From Brevibacillus panacihumi W25 (GTDB taxonomy: Bacteria; Bacillota; Bacilli; Brevibacillales; Brevibacillaceae): 64,000 bases of DNA. The position numbers were made by a program, and so were the translations under genes. Positions 23,855-32,622 of this stretch are shown here, in pieces. How positions within the stretch are numbered: position 1 is the stretch's first letter; the number at the start of each line of letters is the position of its first letter. The stretch is from assembly GCF_000503775.1 (NCBI RefSeq), contig NZ_KI629785.1:1425501-1489500 (forward strand), given 5' to 3'. The notes beneath the pieces were generated by a model. That model was not told the origin of the DNA, made no database searches, and saw nothing but the letters and a program-made list of their open reading frames with translations.

Positions 23855-23891
23855 AAAAAAACGACCAGACGGCTTGCATCTGGTCGCTTTT
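23855..23891 (-). terminator. Bidirectional terminator after yuzD
   Basis: CGACCAGA (23862-23869) pairs with TCTGGTCG (23879-23886), with a seven-A run on the left and CTTTTT on the right. Confidence 0.8.
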
Positions 23892-23905
23892 TGCATGCTC
23901 TATAC

Positions 23906-24241
23906 TTATTCACTTTCCGCAGTTGCAGCAACTGGGTCCAGACCCATATCCTCCAGCTTCGCGTAAATATCCTTCAGCTTGGGATTGCCCTCGCCGACAA
24001 TTTCCCCGGAAATTACGACAAGCGGATACCATAAATCTTCCTCTATGATGCGCTTGGCCCAGTTTTTGTCTTCCTCTGTCTGCGGTTGTTGAAAATCACT
24101 GTAGGCGATCGTAATGCTGTCTGCTCCGTACTTGCGGGAAAGCGCCGCCTCAAGCCACTCCGCCGTCTCCTTGGCGGAAGGGAGATTGACGCAGCTCGCG
24201 CATAACTGCTCCGTCCCGTATACTTTGACTTCGACACTCAT
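23906..24241 (-). CDS. yuzD: YuzD-like protein (DUF1462)
   Basis: A 111-residue protein beginning MSVEVKVYGTEQLCASCVNLPSA, with a CxxC in a thioredoxin-like N-terminus and a DLWYPLVVISGEIVGEGNPKL segment. These fit YuzD, a small protein of unknown role encoded next to yutI in Bacillus. AGGTGG lies seven bases before the ATG at 24241; a GTG upstream lies inside the ribosome site. Placed downstream of mccB on the same strand, but with a 37-base gap. Confidence 0.82.
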   Translation of the reverse strand: MSVEVKVYGTEQLCASCVNLPSAKETAEWLEAALSRKYGADSITIAYSDFQQPQTEEDKNWAKRIIEEDLWYPLVVISGEIVGEGNPKLKDIYAKLEDMGLDPVAATAESE

Positions 24242-24278
24242 CGCTTTTGCCACCTGCCTATTCGTGCGCTGCCTTTTC

Positions 24279-25412
24279 TTAGGAGAGCGCTTGTTCCAGG
24301 TCCTCGATTAGATCCTGTACGTCCTCGATTCCGACAGAGATGCGAATCAAGCCGTCGGTAATTCCCAGCTCAGCGCGACGTTCTGCCGGAATAGAAGCGT
24401 GAGTCATCCGGGCAGGCACGCTGATCAAACTTTCGACTGCCCCGAGTGATTCAGCCAGTGTAAAGTACTTCACTTTTGCCAATACCTCGTCAGCGCGTTG
24501 CGCACTTCCTACGTCGAAGGAGATCATGCCGCCAAAGCCGCGTGCTTGTTTTTGAATCAGCTCATGACCGGAATGACCAGCCAGACCCGGATAAATCACA
24601 CGCTTGATGTCGCTGCGCTCCGACAGCCATTTTGCCAGGGTGCGAGCATTTTGTTCATGCTCTTCCATGCGAATTCCCAGTGTTTTCATCCCGCGCAGCA
24701 AAATCCAGGAGTCCTGAGGACCGAGGATGCCGCCGATTGCGTTTTGCACGTAGTGAAGCTCTTCACCCAGTTGTGCGTCTTTTACCACGACCAGACCTGC
24801 TACGACGTCGCTGTGTCCTCCCAGGTATTTGGTCGCGCTATGGAATACGATATCGGCTCCCAGATCCAGCGGGTTTTGCCAATACGGAGTCATAAAGGTA
24901 TTGTCGACAACCAGCAGCACGCCTTTTGCCTTGGCGATCTCAGCCAGTGCGCCAATATCGCTTACTTTCAGCAATGGGTTGGTCGGCGTTTCCATGACGA
25001 TCGCTTTCGTTTCCGGGCGAATCGCAGCCTCGACCGCCTTCAAATCGCTTGTATCGACATAGGTCGCATCCAGGCCCAGTCTGGAGAAAACGCGTGTCAC
25101 GACCCGGTAGGTACCGCCGTATACGTCATCGCCGACTACCAGATGATCGCCTTTATTGAACAGCGAAAGAATTGTCGAGAGGGCAGCCATGCCGGAGCCA
25201 AAGGCAAAACCGCGTGCGCCGCCTTCCAGTTCCGCAATATAGGTTTCCAGAGCATGGCGCGTCGGGTTCCCCGTGCGGGAGTATTCAAAGCCTTTGTGTA
25301 CACCAATCGCCTCTTGCTTGTAAGTACTTACTTGATAGATCGGAACGGATACGGCTCCTGTATGTGGATCTCCCTCGATACCGCCGTGAATAAGACGCGT
25401 CTTGATTCTCAT
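24279..25412 (-). CDS. mccB: Cystathionine gamma-lyase MccB (PLP)
   Basis: A 377-residue Cys/Met-metabolism PLP enzyme. It shows SRTGNPTRHALE, the FGSGMAA motif, YGGTYR, DNTFMTPYWQNPLDLGAD and HSATKYLGGHSD with the PLP lysine. It converts cystathionine to cysteine, ammonia and 2-oxobutyrate, the second step of reverse transsulfuration. It begins one base after the mccA stop (ATG 25412), so the two are translationally coupled. Homologues can also act as cystathionine synthases; the partner mccA makes the lyase role likely. Confidence 0.88.
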   Translation of the reverse strand: MRIKTRLIHGGIEGDPHTGAVSVPIYQVSTYKQEAIGVHKGFEYSRTGNPTRHALETYIAELEGGARGFAFGSGMAALSTILSLFNKGDHLVVGDDVYGGTYRVVTRVFSRLGLDATYVDTSDLKAVEAAIRPETKAIVMETPTNPLLKVSDIGALAEIAKAKGVLLVVDNTFMTPYWQNPLDLGADIVFHSATKYLGGHSDVVAGLVVVKDAQLGEELHYVQNAIGGILGPQDSWILLRGMKTLGIRMEEHEQNARTLAKWLSERSDIKRVIYPGLAGHSGHELIQKQARGFGGMISFDVGSAQRADEVLAKVKYFTLAESLGAVESLISVPARMTHASIPAERRAELGITDGLIRISVGIEDVQDLIEDLEQALS

Positions 25413-25413
25413 T

Positions 25414-26337
25414 TTATATGCCCCCTTGGTAGATTTTTTTGCTGAGATAGCGCTCGCTGCTGTCGGCGAACAAGACGACAATGTTGGTTCCCGGTGCTGC
25501 TTCCTTGGCTTCTCGCAAAGCAGCTGCCATTGCGGCACCTGCAGAGCTGCCCACCAGCATGCCTTCTTTGGCAGCCAGCTGTTTCACCCAATCAAACGCC
25601 TCGACATCCAGGATCGTGTGAATCGCGTCGAAATAGCTCGTGTCCATGAATGGCGGCAAAAACTCCATCCCGATCCCCTCTGTCTTGTGCGGCCCGGATT
25701 CGCCGCCGTTCAGAATGGAACCCTCTGGCTCGACAATCACCGTTTTGACGTTCGGGTTCTGCTCCTTGAGATAGCGAGCCGCCCCCATGAAGGTTCCGCC
25801 TGATCCTGCTCCGGCTACAAAGACTTGCACATCACCTTCCATTTGTTTCCAAATTTCAGGTCCTGTTGTTTTGTAATGCGCATCCGGGTTGGCAGGATTT
25901 GCGAATTGCTGGGGAACAAACGAGCCCGGAATCGATTCCGCCAGCTCTTTCGCCTTTGCAATGGCCCCTTTGATACCCAGCTCAGTCGGCGTATTGACGA
26001 CTTCTGCCCCGAGCGCGCGCATCAACTCCTGCTTTTCCTCGGAAAACTTTTCAGGAACGCAGAAAATCACCTTGTAGCCCGTGCCAACAGCTGCAAGCGC
26101 CACCCCGATCCCAGTATTTCCTGCTGTCGGCTCGATAATGGTTCCGCCCGGCTTGAGCTCGCCGCTCTCCTCAGCCGCTCGGATCAGCTCCATCCCGAGT
26201 CTGTCCTTGACACTTCCCCCTGGATTGAAATACTCCAGTTTGGCAAACAACCGGACGCCCTGCGGCAGTTCAAACTGCGTGATTTCCACGATCGGCGTAT
26301 TTCCGATCAGCTCTTTTACGTTGCGATATACATTCAC
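25414..26337 (-). CDS. mccA: O-acetylserine-dependent cystathionine beta-synthase MccA
   Basis: A 307-residue PLP beta-family enzyme like cysteine synthase: ELIGNTPIV, GGSVKDRLG with the PLP lysine, EPTAGNTGIG, GAGSGGTFMG and GSSAGAA. Pairing with mccB points to MccA, which makes cystathionine from homocysteine and O-acetylserine. I start at GTG 26337 (MNVYRNVKEL), ten bases after AAGGAG; the GTG at 26358 lies upstream of that site. In B. subtilis the equivalent operon is under CymR. An extended -10 promoter lies 39-47 bases upstream. Confidence 0.88.
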   Translation of the reverse strand: MNVYRNVKELIGNTPIVEITQFELPQGVRLFAKLEYFNPGGSVKDRLGMELIRAAEESGELKPGGTIIEPTAGNTGIGVALAAVGTGYKVIFCVPEKFSEEKQELMRALGAEVVNTPTELGIKGAIAKAKELAESIPGSFVPQQFANPANPDAHYKTTGPEIWKQMEGDVQVFVAGAGSGGTFMGAARYLKEQNPNVKTVIVEPEGSILNGGESGPHKTEGIGMEFLPPFMDTSYFDAIHTILDVEAFDWVKQLAAKEGMLVGSSAGAAMAAALREAKEAAPGTNIVVLFADSSERYLSKKIYQGGI

Positions 26338-26375
26338 GTCAATCTGACTCCTTATCACGTAGTAATTTCACGTCT

Positions 26376-26384
26376 ATTATAACA
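26376..26384 (-). promoter_or_regulatory. Extended -10 promoter of mccAB
   Basis: Reading leftward, TGTTATAAT is a perfect TATAAT with the TG extension. No good -35 box is present at 17 bases. Confidence 0.5.
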
Positions 26385-26524
26385 TGTCATTTCTAGAAAA
26401 AGGGGATACACTGCACATGCGAAGCCCATCCTTGTGCAAAGTGCAGACCAGGCACGGAAGCCATGGATTTCTGCTCGCGTAATGATTATAATAAAGGAGA
26501 AGCTGGGAAAGGAGTGAATGAAGC

Positions 26525-26752
26525 ATGGAAGTTATGGATCAAGTACAAGAAGTTCTCGATAAACTGCGTCCGTACCTGCAACGCGACGGCGGCGACGTGC
26601 AACTCGTCGATGTCGAGGAAGGCGTCGTGAAACTGCGCCTGATGGGTGCATGCGGAAGCTGCCCTTCGTCCACCATCACCCTGAAAGCCGGGATTGAACG
26701 CGCACTGATCGAAGAAATTCCTGGCATCAAGGAAGTACAACAAGTATTCTAA
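26525..26752 (+). CDS. yutI: NifU-like iron-sulfur carrier YutI
   Basis: A 75-residue NifU C-terminal-type scaffold. [17 protein letters not shown] and [14 protein letters not shown] contain the CxxC that binds a bridging Fe-S cluster. AAAGGAG lies nine bases before the ATG. Neighbouring yuzD, yutI and erpA follow Bacillus order. It delivers or repairs Fe-S clusters. It ends in a strong terminator. Confidence 0.9.
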   Translation: MEVMDQVQEVLDKLRPYLQRDGGDVQLVDVEEGVVKLRLMGACGSCPSSTITLKAGIERALIEEIPGIKEVQQVF

Positions 26753-26768
26753 GCCGATACAGGCGTAG

Positions 26769-26798
26769 AAGCAGCTACGAATCCGTAGCTGCTTTTTT
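26769..26798 (+). terminator. Terminator after yutI
   Basis: AAGCAGCTACG (26769-26779) pairs with CGTAGCTGCTT (26784-26794) with T6 after it. It overlaps the stop region of the convergent hydrolase gene. Confidence 0.85.
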
Positions 26799-27710
26799 CA
26801 TATCCAAAACCTCATTCAAAAACTCTATCACCTTAAGCCCGTATTCTTCAGGGTGCATCGCATAGCTGCGCACATGTCCTGCGCCCGGCACCAGCCACAG
26901 CCGCGAGCCCGGATCGCCCGCCAGAGCGTACAGGCGCTCACTGTTCACTGCTGGTACTGTAGCATCTGCTGTCCCGTGGATGAAAAATATCGGTTTGCCG
27001 GCCTGCCTCACCGCGTCATACGGCTTCACATCACCCGGATTGGCCCGCATCAGCACAGGTGTCAACGTGAGGATAAACCAATTGAAGGGAAAACGCGGCA
27101 GGCCCGTCCATTGCGGCAAATTCTCTTGCAAATACTCTTGCAGGGAGTAAAAAGGCGAATCGGCTACAATCGCCACAATGCGCGGATCGACTCCCCCCAC
27201 GAGCAAAGAAGTGGCCGACCCCATCGAAAAACCGATCAGCCCCAAAGCATGTCCCGGTCTGGTAGACGCAACAAAGTCAATCGCCCCTAGCAAATCCTGC
27301 TGTTCGCGAAGCCCGATCGTCGTCAAGGCATCACTGGATTCACCCGCGTTGCGAAAATCGAACATCAGGACATCATAACCGTCACGCACCAGCCTGGCTG
27401 CCAGCGACAAGGCGGGCAAGTGCGGCTCCTGCCTGTTTTGACTGTAGCCATGGGAAAAAATAATGGTTTTCCCGCGAGAACGGCCCGTCTCCTTTTCCGC
27501 TGAAAAATACCAGCCCGCCAGCGAAATGCCCGCTTCCCGACTGGGAAAGCGCACATCCTCCACCTGATCCAAGCCGAAGTCCTTCGGCTCCATATCGATG
27601 GGCTTTCTTCGGGGATGTGTCAGCTTCCACGTCACCTGAAACGAAATCAGGCCGATCACAACGGCAACCACCAGCAATCCCGCTGCAATGCTGCAAAGAA
27701 CCGTTACCAT
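26775..27710 (-). CDS. Membrane-anchored alpha/beta hydrolase
   Basis: A 311-residue protein with one N-terminal membrane helix and an alpha/beta hydrolase fold. IFSHGYSQNR is the oxyanion loop, GFSMGSATS holds the nucleophile Ser, HGTADATVP contains the Asp region and GAGHVRSY the catalytic His. Resembles YqkD-type serine esterases of Bacillus. Substrate unknown. Its ATG overlaps the stop of the upstream glyoxylate-reductase gene by seven bases, implying coupled translation. Confidence 0.82.
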   Translation of the reverse strand: MVTVLCSIAAGLLVVAVVIGLISFQVTWKLTHPRRKPIDMEPKDFGLDQVEDVRFPSREAGISLAGWYFSAEKETGRSRGKTIIFSHGYSQNRQEPHLPALSLAARLVRDGYDVLMFDFRNAGESSDALTTIGLREQQDLLGAIDFVASTRPGHALGLIGFSMGSATSLLVGGVDPRIVAIVADSPFYSLQEYLQENLPQWTGLPRFPFNWFILTLTPVLMRANPGDVKPYDAVRQAGKPIFFIHGTADATVPAVNSERLYALAGDPGSRLWLVPGAGHVRSYAMHPEEYGLKVIEFLNEVLDMKKAATDS

Positions 27711-28666
27711 AGAGGTGTCAACGGCTCCCTTCCGCCTAGCACCTCGACGATATTGGCTGCTGCCAATCGTGCCATCTCTGCACGGGCTTGCAGGGTCGCA
27801 CTGCCGATATGCGGAAGTGCTGTGAGATTGGGCAAACGAAGCAGCGGATGGTCCGGGCTGACAGGCTCCTGTGAAAAGACATCCAGTCCGGCAGCCCAGA
27901 TCTGCTTGGTCACCAAAGCTTGATACAGCGCATTTTCATCCACCGTGCCTCCCCTGGACGCATTGACAAACACGGCTGTCGGCTTCATCAAAGAAAACTC
28001 TCGCTCGCCGATGAGCATCCGCGTTTCATCCGTCAAAGGGGTCAGCACTACGACATGGTCCGACTCCCGCAACAATGTATCCAGATCGACATGTACCGCC
28101 CCTGTTTTCGCTTCCGCCTCTGGTCTCGGACGGCGGTTATGGTACAGAATCTTCATTCCGAAGCCATTCGCCCTGCGCGCAACCGCCTCGCCGATCCTGC
28201 CCATTCCAATGATGCCCAAAGTCGTTCCGTATACGCTTTGCCCTGCCAGCAAGGACGGACTCCAGGAGGTCCACTCCCCGGCCAGTATAAAGCGGTTCGC
28301 TTCCGTCAAGCGGCGAGCCGTCGCCATCAACAGGGCAAAAGTCAGATCCGCCGTTGCTTCCGTCAACACGTCAGGCGTATTCGTGGCGATTACTCCGTGC
28401 TTTTTGCAGGCTTCCACGTCCAGATTGTCGTACCCGACTGCCATATTGGCGACGATCCGCAGATGGGAGGCATGCGCCAACAGCTCTTCATCCACCTTCT
28501 CCGTCAGCATGGTCAGAATCGCATCTGCACGCTGCGCTTTTTCCAGAAAAACCGCGCGCGGCATCGGAGCATCCTCCTGCCAGACATCTACCTCCCCCGC
28601 CGATTCCAGCAATTCGATGGCTTCATTCGCTACTTTTCTCGTCACGACGATCCAAGGCTTTTTCAT
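27704..28666 (-). CDS. D-2-hydroxyacid dehydrogenase / glyoxylate reductase
   Basis: A 320-residue enzyme of the D-isomer 2-hydroxyacid dehydrogenase family. The NAD(P) motif is GIIGMGRIGEAVARR. Catalytic residues are the Arg in NASRGG, the Glu in SQEPV and the His in LPHIGSAT. Probably reduces glyoxylate or hydroxypyruvate. GGAGGCGGG precedes the ATG at 28666. The gene begins inside the last 44 bases of yutH and overlaps the next gene, so yutH, this gene and the hydrolase form a tightly packed operon. Confidence 0.85.
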   Translation of the reverse strand: MKKPWIVVTRKVANEAIELLESAGEVDVWQEDAPMPRAVFLEKAQRADAILTMLTEKVDEELLAHASHLRIVANMAVGYDNLDVEACKKHGVIATNTPDVLTEATADLTFALLMATARRLTEANRFILAGEWTSWSPSLLAGQSVYGTTLGIIGMGRIGEAVARRANGFGMKILYHNRRPRPEAEAKTGAVHVDLDTLLRESDHVVVLTPLTDETRMLIGEREFSLMKPTAVFVNASRGGTVDENALYQALVTKQIWAAGLDVFSQEPVSPDHPLLRLPNLTALPHIGSATLQARAEMARLAAANIVEVLGGREPLTPLW

Positions 28667-29708
28667 TTTCCCGCCTCCACAACCAGTCAATTTGTGGAAT
28701 GGACGTCCCGTACTGTTGTTCAATCACCTGCGGATACCGACGGAGTGCCTCTTCCATATGAACAAGCTCGTCTTCCAAGTGTGTATGCCAGATCTTCGCA
28801 TCTACAGCCTCTCGCTCCTCATCCGGCAGCTCCTGGTACGTCTCCACCAGCTTGAGAAATCTTCCCGGATACAGCATCAGGCCATAAATGATCGGATACT
28901 CGCTCTCCAGCAGGGGTGAGACGCTGTTGTATCCCTCTATAAAACGGATGGCCGACTCATCCTTCCATCCATTGCGTCTGCTCTCTGCCTTGAGCCACTG
29001 GCCAATGTCGCGAGCGCGCATATCCAACACCCAGTTCCACTCGCCGCCCATCAGCCTGACTTCCTGTTCATTCCATAGCATATACCCTTGCTCAAAGTTT
29101 TGGTAGGCTACTTTTCCAAAAGATGCAGTCTCCTTGACCACCCGATCATAGCCTGCCGCGCTCAAATATTGGACGGCAGTCTCGCCTAATTGATGGACGT
29201 ACGTATAGCTGGTAAGCAAAAATTCGTCCATCGGGGTCAGCTCTCCGCTCACTTCGTCCAGTTCATCGCGGTATTCGTTGTAGCTGCGAAGCTTGCGGCG
29301 CCACATGCTCGGCCAGCTTCCCAACGAGCTGTACGGAAGAAATAGTTTGTCCCCGGTAAAAGATGCTGTGGCCTTGTGAAAGCGAGCCAGCGACTGACCG
29401 CAGGCGTACACCGGGTCATCCAGCTGTCCTTCTCTCACTCCGCGATAGAGATAGCACATCGCATCTTCATAAAATGTATGGGGATGCCCTTCTTTTGTCT
29501 TGACCAGCTTCAGCATCCCGATCTCCTGCTGCTGGGTCAGATGCTTGCGAACCCGCTCGACAAGCTTGCTTTTATATTTGTAACCTGCCGGTGCTGTATA
29601 CAGATAGAACAGTCCCTGGTCCGTCTCCAGTACCTTCTGGGCTCCGGATTCCCGCCATCCATTGATGGTGAATCCGTACTCCTCTTGCAAGAACTCCTTC
29701 TCGTCCAT
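28623..29708 (-). CDS. yutH: Spore coat-associated protein YutH (CotS-like kinase fold)
   Basis: A 361-residue protein of the CotS/YutH group, which keeps an aminoglycoside-phosphotransferase-like fold but lacks a convincing catalytic loop. Features include FYLYTAPAGYKYKSKLVERVRKHL, ARFHKAT and a Trp-rich segment. The family is made in the mother cell and found in or near the spore coat. GAGGAGG lies eight bases before the ATG. Position next to yutG and yutF matches Bacillus. Confidence 0.85.
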   Translation of the reverse strand: MDEKEFLQEEYGFTINGWRESGAQKVLETDQGLFYLYTAPAGYKYKSKLVERVRKHLTQQQEIGMLKLVKTKEGHPHTFYEDAMCYLYRGVREGQLDDPVYACGQSLARFHKATASFTGDKLFLPYSSLGSWPSMWRRKLRSYNEYRDELDEVSGELTPMDEFLLTSYTYVHQLGETAVQYLSAAGYDRVVKETASFGKVAYQNFEQGYMLWNEQEVRLMGGEWNWVLDMRARDIGQWLKAESRRNGWKDESAIRFIEGYNSVSPLLESEYPIIYGLMLYPGRFLKLVETYQELPDEEREAVDAKIWHTHLEDELVHMEEALRRYPQVIEQQYGTSIPQIDWLWRRENEKALDRRDEKSSE

Positions 29709-29887
29709 GAAATGTCGACCTCCTCACACACCATCTCACCGCGCTCAGCGAAGCTTTGTTTCGCATCGCGCATTCTTTCCCTGTGAAAGTGTATGTGCAG
29801 GCGACCGGATAGGTGCCTATCTCGATGCAGATACTATCCGCATGTGAAAAGAATTGGCTTTTTTTTGAGAGGAGGAAAATCTCATCT

Positions 29888-30424
29888 ATGGGAGACCACG
29901 CCTTAAACAGCTCATCCTGCCTGCAGATTGTCATCGACCTCATGCAGCAGCGCGGCGTAACGCTGGATGATATTGCCGACATCGTGATGTTTCTGCAAAA
30001 AGACTACATTCCGGACCTCTCTCTGGACTATTGCAAGGAGAGCGTCTATTCCGTCCTGAATAAACGGGAAGTGCAGAACGCGCTGCTCACCGGCATCCAA
30101 CTGGATATACTGGGAGAAGAAAAAAAGCTGCTTCCACCGTTGCAGGCCATCATCGAGACGGATGAGCCTCTGTATGGCGTAGACGAGGTACTGGCACTCG
30201 CGATCGTCAACCTGTACGGAAGCATCGGCTTCACAAATTTTGGCTATGTAGACAAGCTGAAGTACGGAAAGCTGGCGCAGCTCAATGACAAGCGAGCAGG
30301 AGTCCATACCTTCCTTGACGATCTGGTCGGCGCAGTCGCCGCAGCCGCATCGAGCCGTATCGCTCATCGTCAAAAGCAGGAAGAAGAATGCTTAAGCCTT
30401 GATTCGCAGCAGCCACTCGGCTAA
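29888..30424 (+). CDS. yutG: Phosphatidylglycerophosphatase A-like YutG
   Basis: A 178-residue cytosolic protein of the PgpA superfamily: QRGVTLDDIADIV, PLYGVDEVLALAIVNLYGSIGFTNFGYVDKLK and HTFLDDLVGAVAAAAASR-like end. The family has been linked with removal of phosphate from phosphatidylglycerol phosphate, but this short soluble branch is not proven. Start at ATG 29888; GAGGAGG lies a rather long 12-13 bases upstream. Its last 33 bases overlap the end of yutF, which is transcribed toward it. Confidence 0.78.
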   Translation: MGDHALNSSSCLQIVIDLMQQRGVTLDDIADIVMFLQKDYIPDLSLDYCKESVYSVLNKREVQNALLTGIQLDILGEEKKLLPPLQAIIETDEPLYGVDEVLALAIVNLYGSIGFTNFGYVDKLKYGKLAQLNDKRAGVHTFLDDLVGAVAAAASSRIAHRQKQEEECLSLDSQQPLG

Positions 30425-31174
30425 ATCCTCTGCCACATGCGTAGGCCGGACAGCATGGCGCTGGGCATCCTCTCGCGTGGAATAACCGGTCAAGACGAGC
30501 AGGCTGTCCAGCCCGCTGTTGGCGCCTGCTTCGATATCCGTATGCAGATTATCCCCGACGATCAGCGTGTCTCCTGTATGAGTGCCCAGCTTGCCCAAGG
30601 CGTAGCGGACGATGATCGGCTCCGGCTTGCCGATGAATGTCGCTTTGGCACCGGAGGCTACCTCTACCGCCGCTACCAATGATCCGTTGCCTGGGATCAG
30701 CCCATGATTCGACGGCAAGGCGGCATCTCCATTCGTGGCGATCAGGGCGGCACCGTTTCGCACCGCGCGTGCCGCAATCGCCAGCTTCTCATAGGAAAAT
30801 TCCTTGTCGATCCCGACCACCACGAATTTCGGCTCCTCTTCAGTCAGGATAAATCCGCGACTGAGCAGCTCCGTACGCAGCCCCTCTTCCCCGATGACGT
30901 ACACTTCGGCTTGATCTGCTTGCTCGGACAAATACTGGGCAGTCGCCATGCTGGACGTGTATACCTCATCCGCTGTCGCCTCAATGCCCATTTGCTGAAG
31001 ACGCTTCGCCACTTGCTGCGGTGTCGCCGACGAATTATTGGTCAAAAACAAATACGGGATCTGCTCTTCTCGCAAATGTGCAAGAAAGGCTTCTGCCCCT
31101 GGCACCGCTTCCGTACCGCGGTAGATGGTGCCATCCAGATCGAGCAAATAGCCCTTGTAGTTTTTACTATTCAT
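30392..31174 (-). CDS. yutF: HAD-IIA sugar-phosphatase YutF
   Basis: A 260-residue NagD-type HAD phosphatase. Motif I is LDLDGTIYRG, motif II FLTNNSS, motif III GKPEP (Lys) and motif IV VGDNLHTDIEAG. It hydrolyses small phosphorylated metabolites. AAGGAG precedes the ATG. It converges on yutG with a 33-base overlap. It lies about 50 bases downstream of mntH. Confidence 0.88.
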   Translation of the reverse strand: MNSKNYKGYLLDLDGTIYRGTEAVPGAEAFLAHLREEQIPYLFLTNNSSATPQQVAKRLQQMGIEATADEVYTSSMATAQYLSEQADQAEVYVIGEEGLRTELLSRGFILTEEEPKFVVVGIDKEFSYEKLAIAARAVRNGAALIATNGDAALPSNHGLIPGNGSLVAAVEVASGAKATFIGKPEPIIVRYALGKLGTHTGDTLIVGDNLHTDIEAGANSGLDSLLVLTGYSTREDAQRHAVRPTHVAEDLAEWLLRIKA

Positions 31175-31223
31175 TTGGGTACTCCTTTTTAAGTGGGAAT
31201 CTGTAATACCGATAGGCTTGTCC

Positions 31224-32501
31224 TCACACGTCGGGAAACAAGGTCTCCCACAGCAAAAAAACGTTCAAGAAGACCACCAGAGAGGCAACAATCCAAGCAA
31301 AGAACGTCGTTACACGGTGGTTCACCAAGGCGCCCATAATCTTTTGACTGCTGGTGAAAAGGATCAACGGCACCAGTGCAAACGCAATGCCGAAGGACAG
31401 AATCACCTGACTCATTACGAGGGCATTCGTCGGATTGACGCCCCAAATCATGATGAGCAATGGCGGGATCATGGTAATGGCCCGGCGAATGTACAAATTG
31501 ATCTTTTTCTTGATAAACCCTTGCATGACAATGTCGCCGGACAATGTACCGACTGCAGAGCTTGACAATCCGGCTATCAGCAGTCCCAGCCCGAATGAGA
31601 TGGAAGCGACCGGACCGACATAATGTTGCAGTTCGTAAAAGGCTTGCTGCAAATCCTCAACGAACAAGCCATGCTTGTAAAACAATGCTGCTGATACGAC
31701 CAGCATGCTCATGTTGATAGCTCCAGCGATAATCATTGCTATTATAATATCGATAAATTCGAATTTGAATATTTGTTTGCTTTCTTCATCATTCTTTCCC
31801 ACCACGCGATTTTGCGTCAAGGAAGAGTGCAGATAAATGGCGTGCGGCATAACAGTAGCACCCAGGATCCCGGCAGCCAAGAGGATGCTGTCCGTACCCT
31901 GAAAGCGCGGAACGAAGATGCTTTTCGCCATGGCTGCCAGATCAGGCTTTACCAGAAAGGTTTGGACTGCAAACGCCAGCACGACGGCAAAGACCATGAC
32001 CACAATCACTGCCTCGAAGGAGCGGAATCCTCGTCGTTGAACCTCCAGAATGGCAAAAGAAGCAATCGCAGTAACGATGGCAGCCAGCACGAGGTCAAGG
32101 TGAAACAATAGGTGCAATCCGAGTGCTGCTCCGATGAACTCTGCCAAATCCGTCGCAATGATGACCAGTTCGGCCTGAGCCCACAAGAAGATGGCTACGG
32201 ATCTAGGCAGCCTTTCCCTTGCCACCTCAGGCAAGTTTTTTCTCGTGGCGATGCCCAGCTTTGCGGACAAGCTTTGAATCAGAACGGCCATGACATTGGA
32301 GACGACGATCACCCATAGCAAGAGATATCCGTACTTGGACCCCGCCGTAATGTTTGTTGCGAAATTGCCGGGATCGATATAGGCTACCGCTGCTATAAAT
32401 GCGGGACCCAAAAAAGGAAGGAGCCTTCTGATGCCCCAACTCTCCCCTCGCAGCGTCGCCTGAGCGTTGCGGGCCGTCTTGTTCCCATTTTTGTCCGTCA
32501 C
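31224..32501 (-). CDS. mntH: Proton-coupled manganese importer MntH (Nramp)
   Basis: A 425-residue Nramp transporter with about 11 membrane spans. The metal-binding motifs are complete: AYIDPGNFAT (DPGN) in the first helix and GATVMPHAIYLHS (MPH) in the sixth. It imports Mn2+ with protons. The start is GTG at 32501, with AAGGATGG six bases upstream. I do not see a convincing MntR box upstream. A long perfect hairpin separates it from the regulator gene at 32623. Confidence 0.93.
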   Translation of the reverse strand: MTDKNGNKTARNAQATLRGESWGIRRLLPFLGPAFIAAVAYIDPGNFATNITAGSKYGYLLLWVIVVSNVMAVLIQSLSAKLGIATRKNLPEVARERLPRSVAIFLWAQAELVIIATDLAEFIGAALGLHLLFHLDLVLAAIVTAIASFAILEVQRRGFRSFEAVIVVMVFAVVLAFAVQTFLVKPDLAAMAKSIFVPRFQGTDSILLAAGILGATVMPHAIYLHSSLTQNRVVGKNDEESKQIFKFEFIDIIIAMIIAGAINMSMLVVSAALFYKHGLFVEDLQQAFYELQHYVGPVASISFGLGLLIAGLSSSAVGTLSGDIVMQGFIKKKINLYIRRAITMIPPLLIMIWGVNPTNALVMSQVILSFGIAFALVPLILFTSSQKIMGALVNHRVTTFFAWIVASLVVFLNVFLLWETLFPDV

Positions 32502-32563
32502 TTTTATCCATCCTTATACTTTGCATTTTCCCTGCACGTATTGTGTAGAATTCCCCAAAAGGA

Positions 32564-32609
32564 CAAAAAAAGCCAAAATCCACTCAACCATCAAGTGGAT
32601 TTTGGCTTT
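32564..32609 (-). terminator. Long perfect hairpin terminator
   Basis: AAAGCCAAAATCCACT (32569-32584) pairs perfectly with AGTGGATTTTGGCTTT (32594-32609), followed leftward by a seven-T run. Ends the regulator gene. Confidence 0.9.
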
Positions 32610-32622
32610 CCCGGTTCCAGCT

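Noticed and set aside
26338..26524. S-box or T-box leader ahead of mccA
   Set aside because: The distance from promoter to start is under 50 bases, too short for such leaders, and no conserved motif is visible.
32545..32567. Possible MntR box upstream of mntH
   Set aside because: The dyad is poor (few paired positions) and coincides with the T-run of the preceding terminator.
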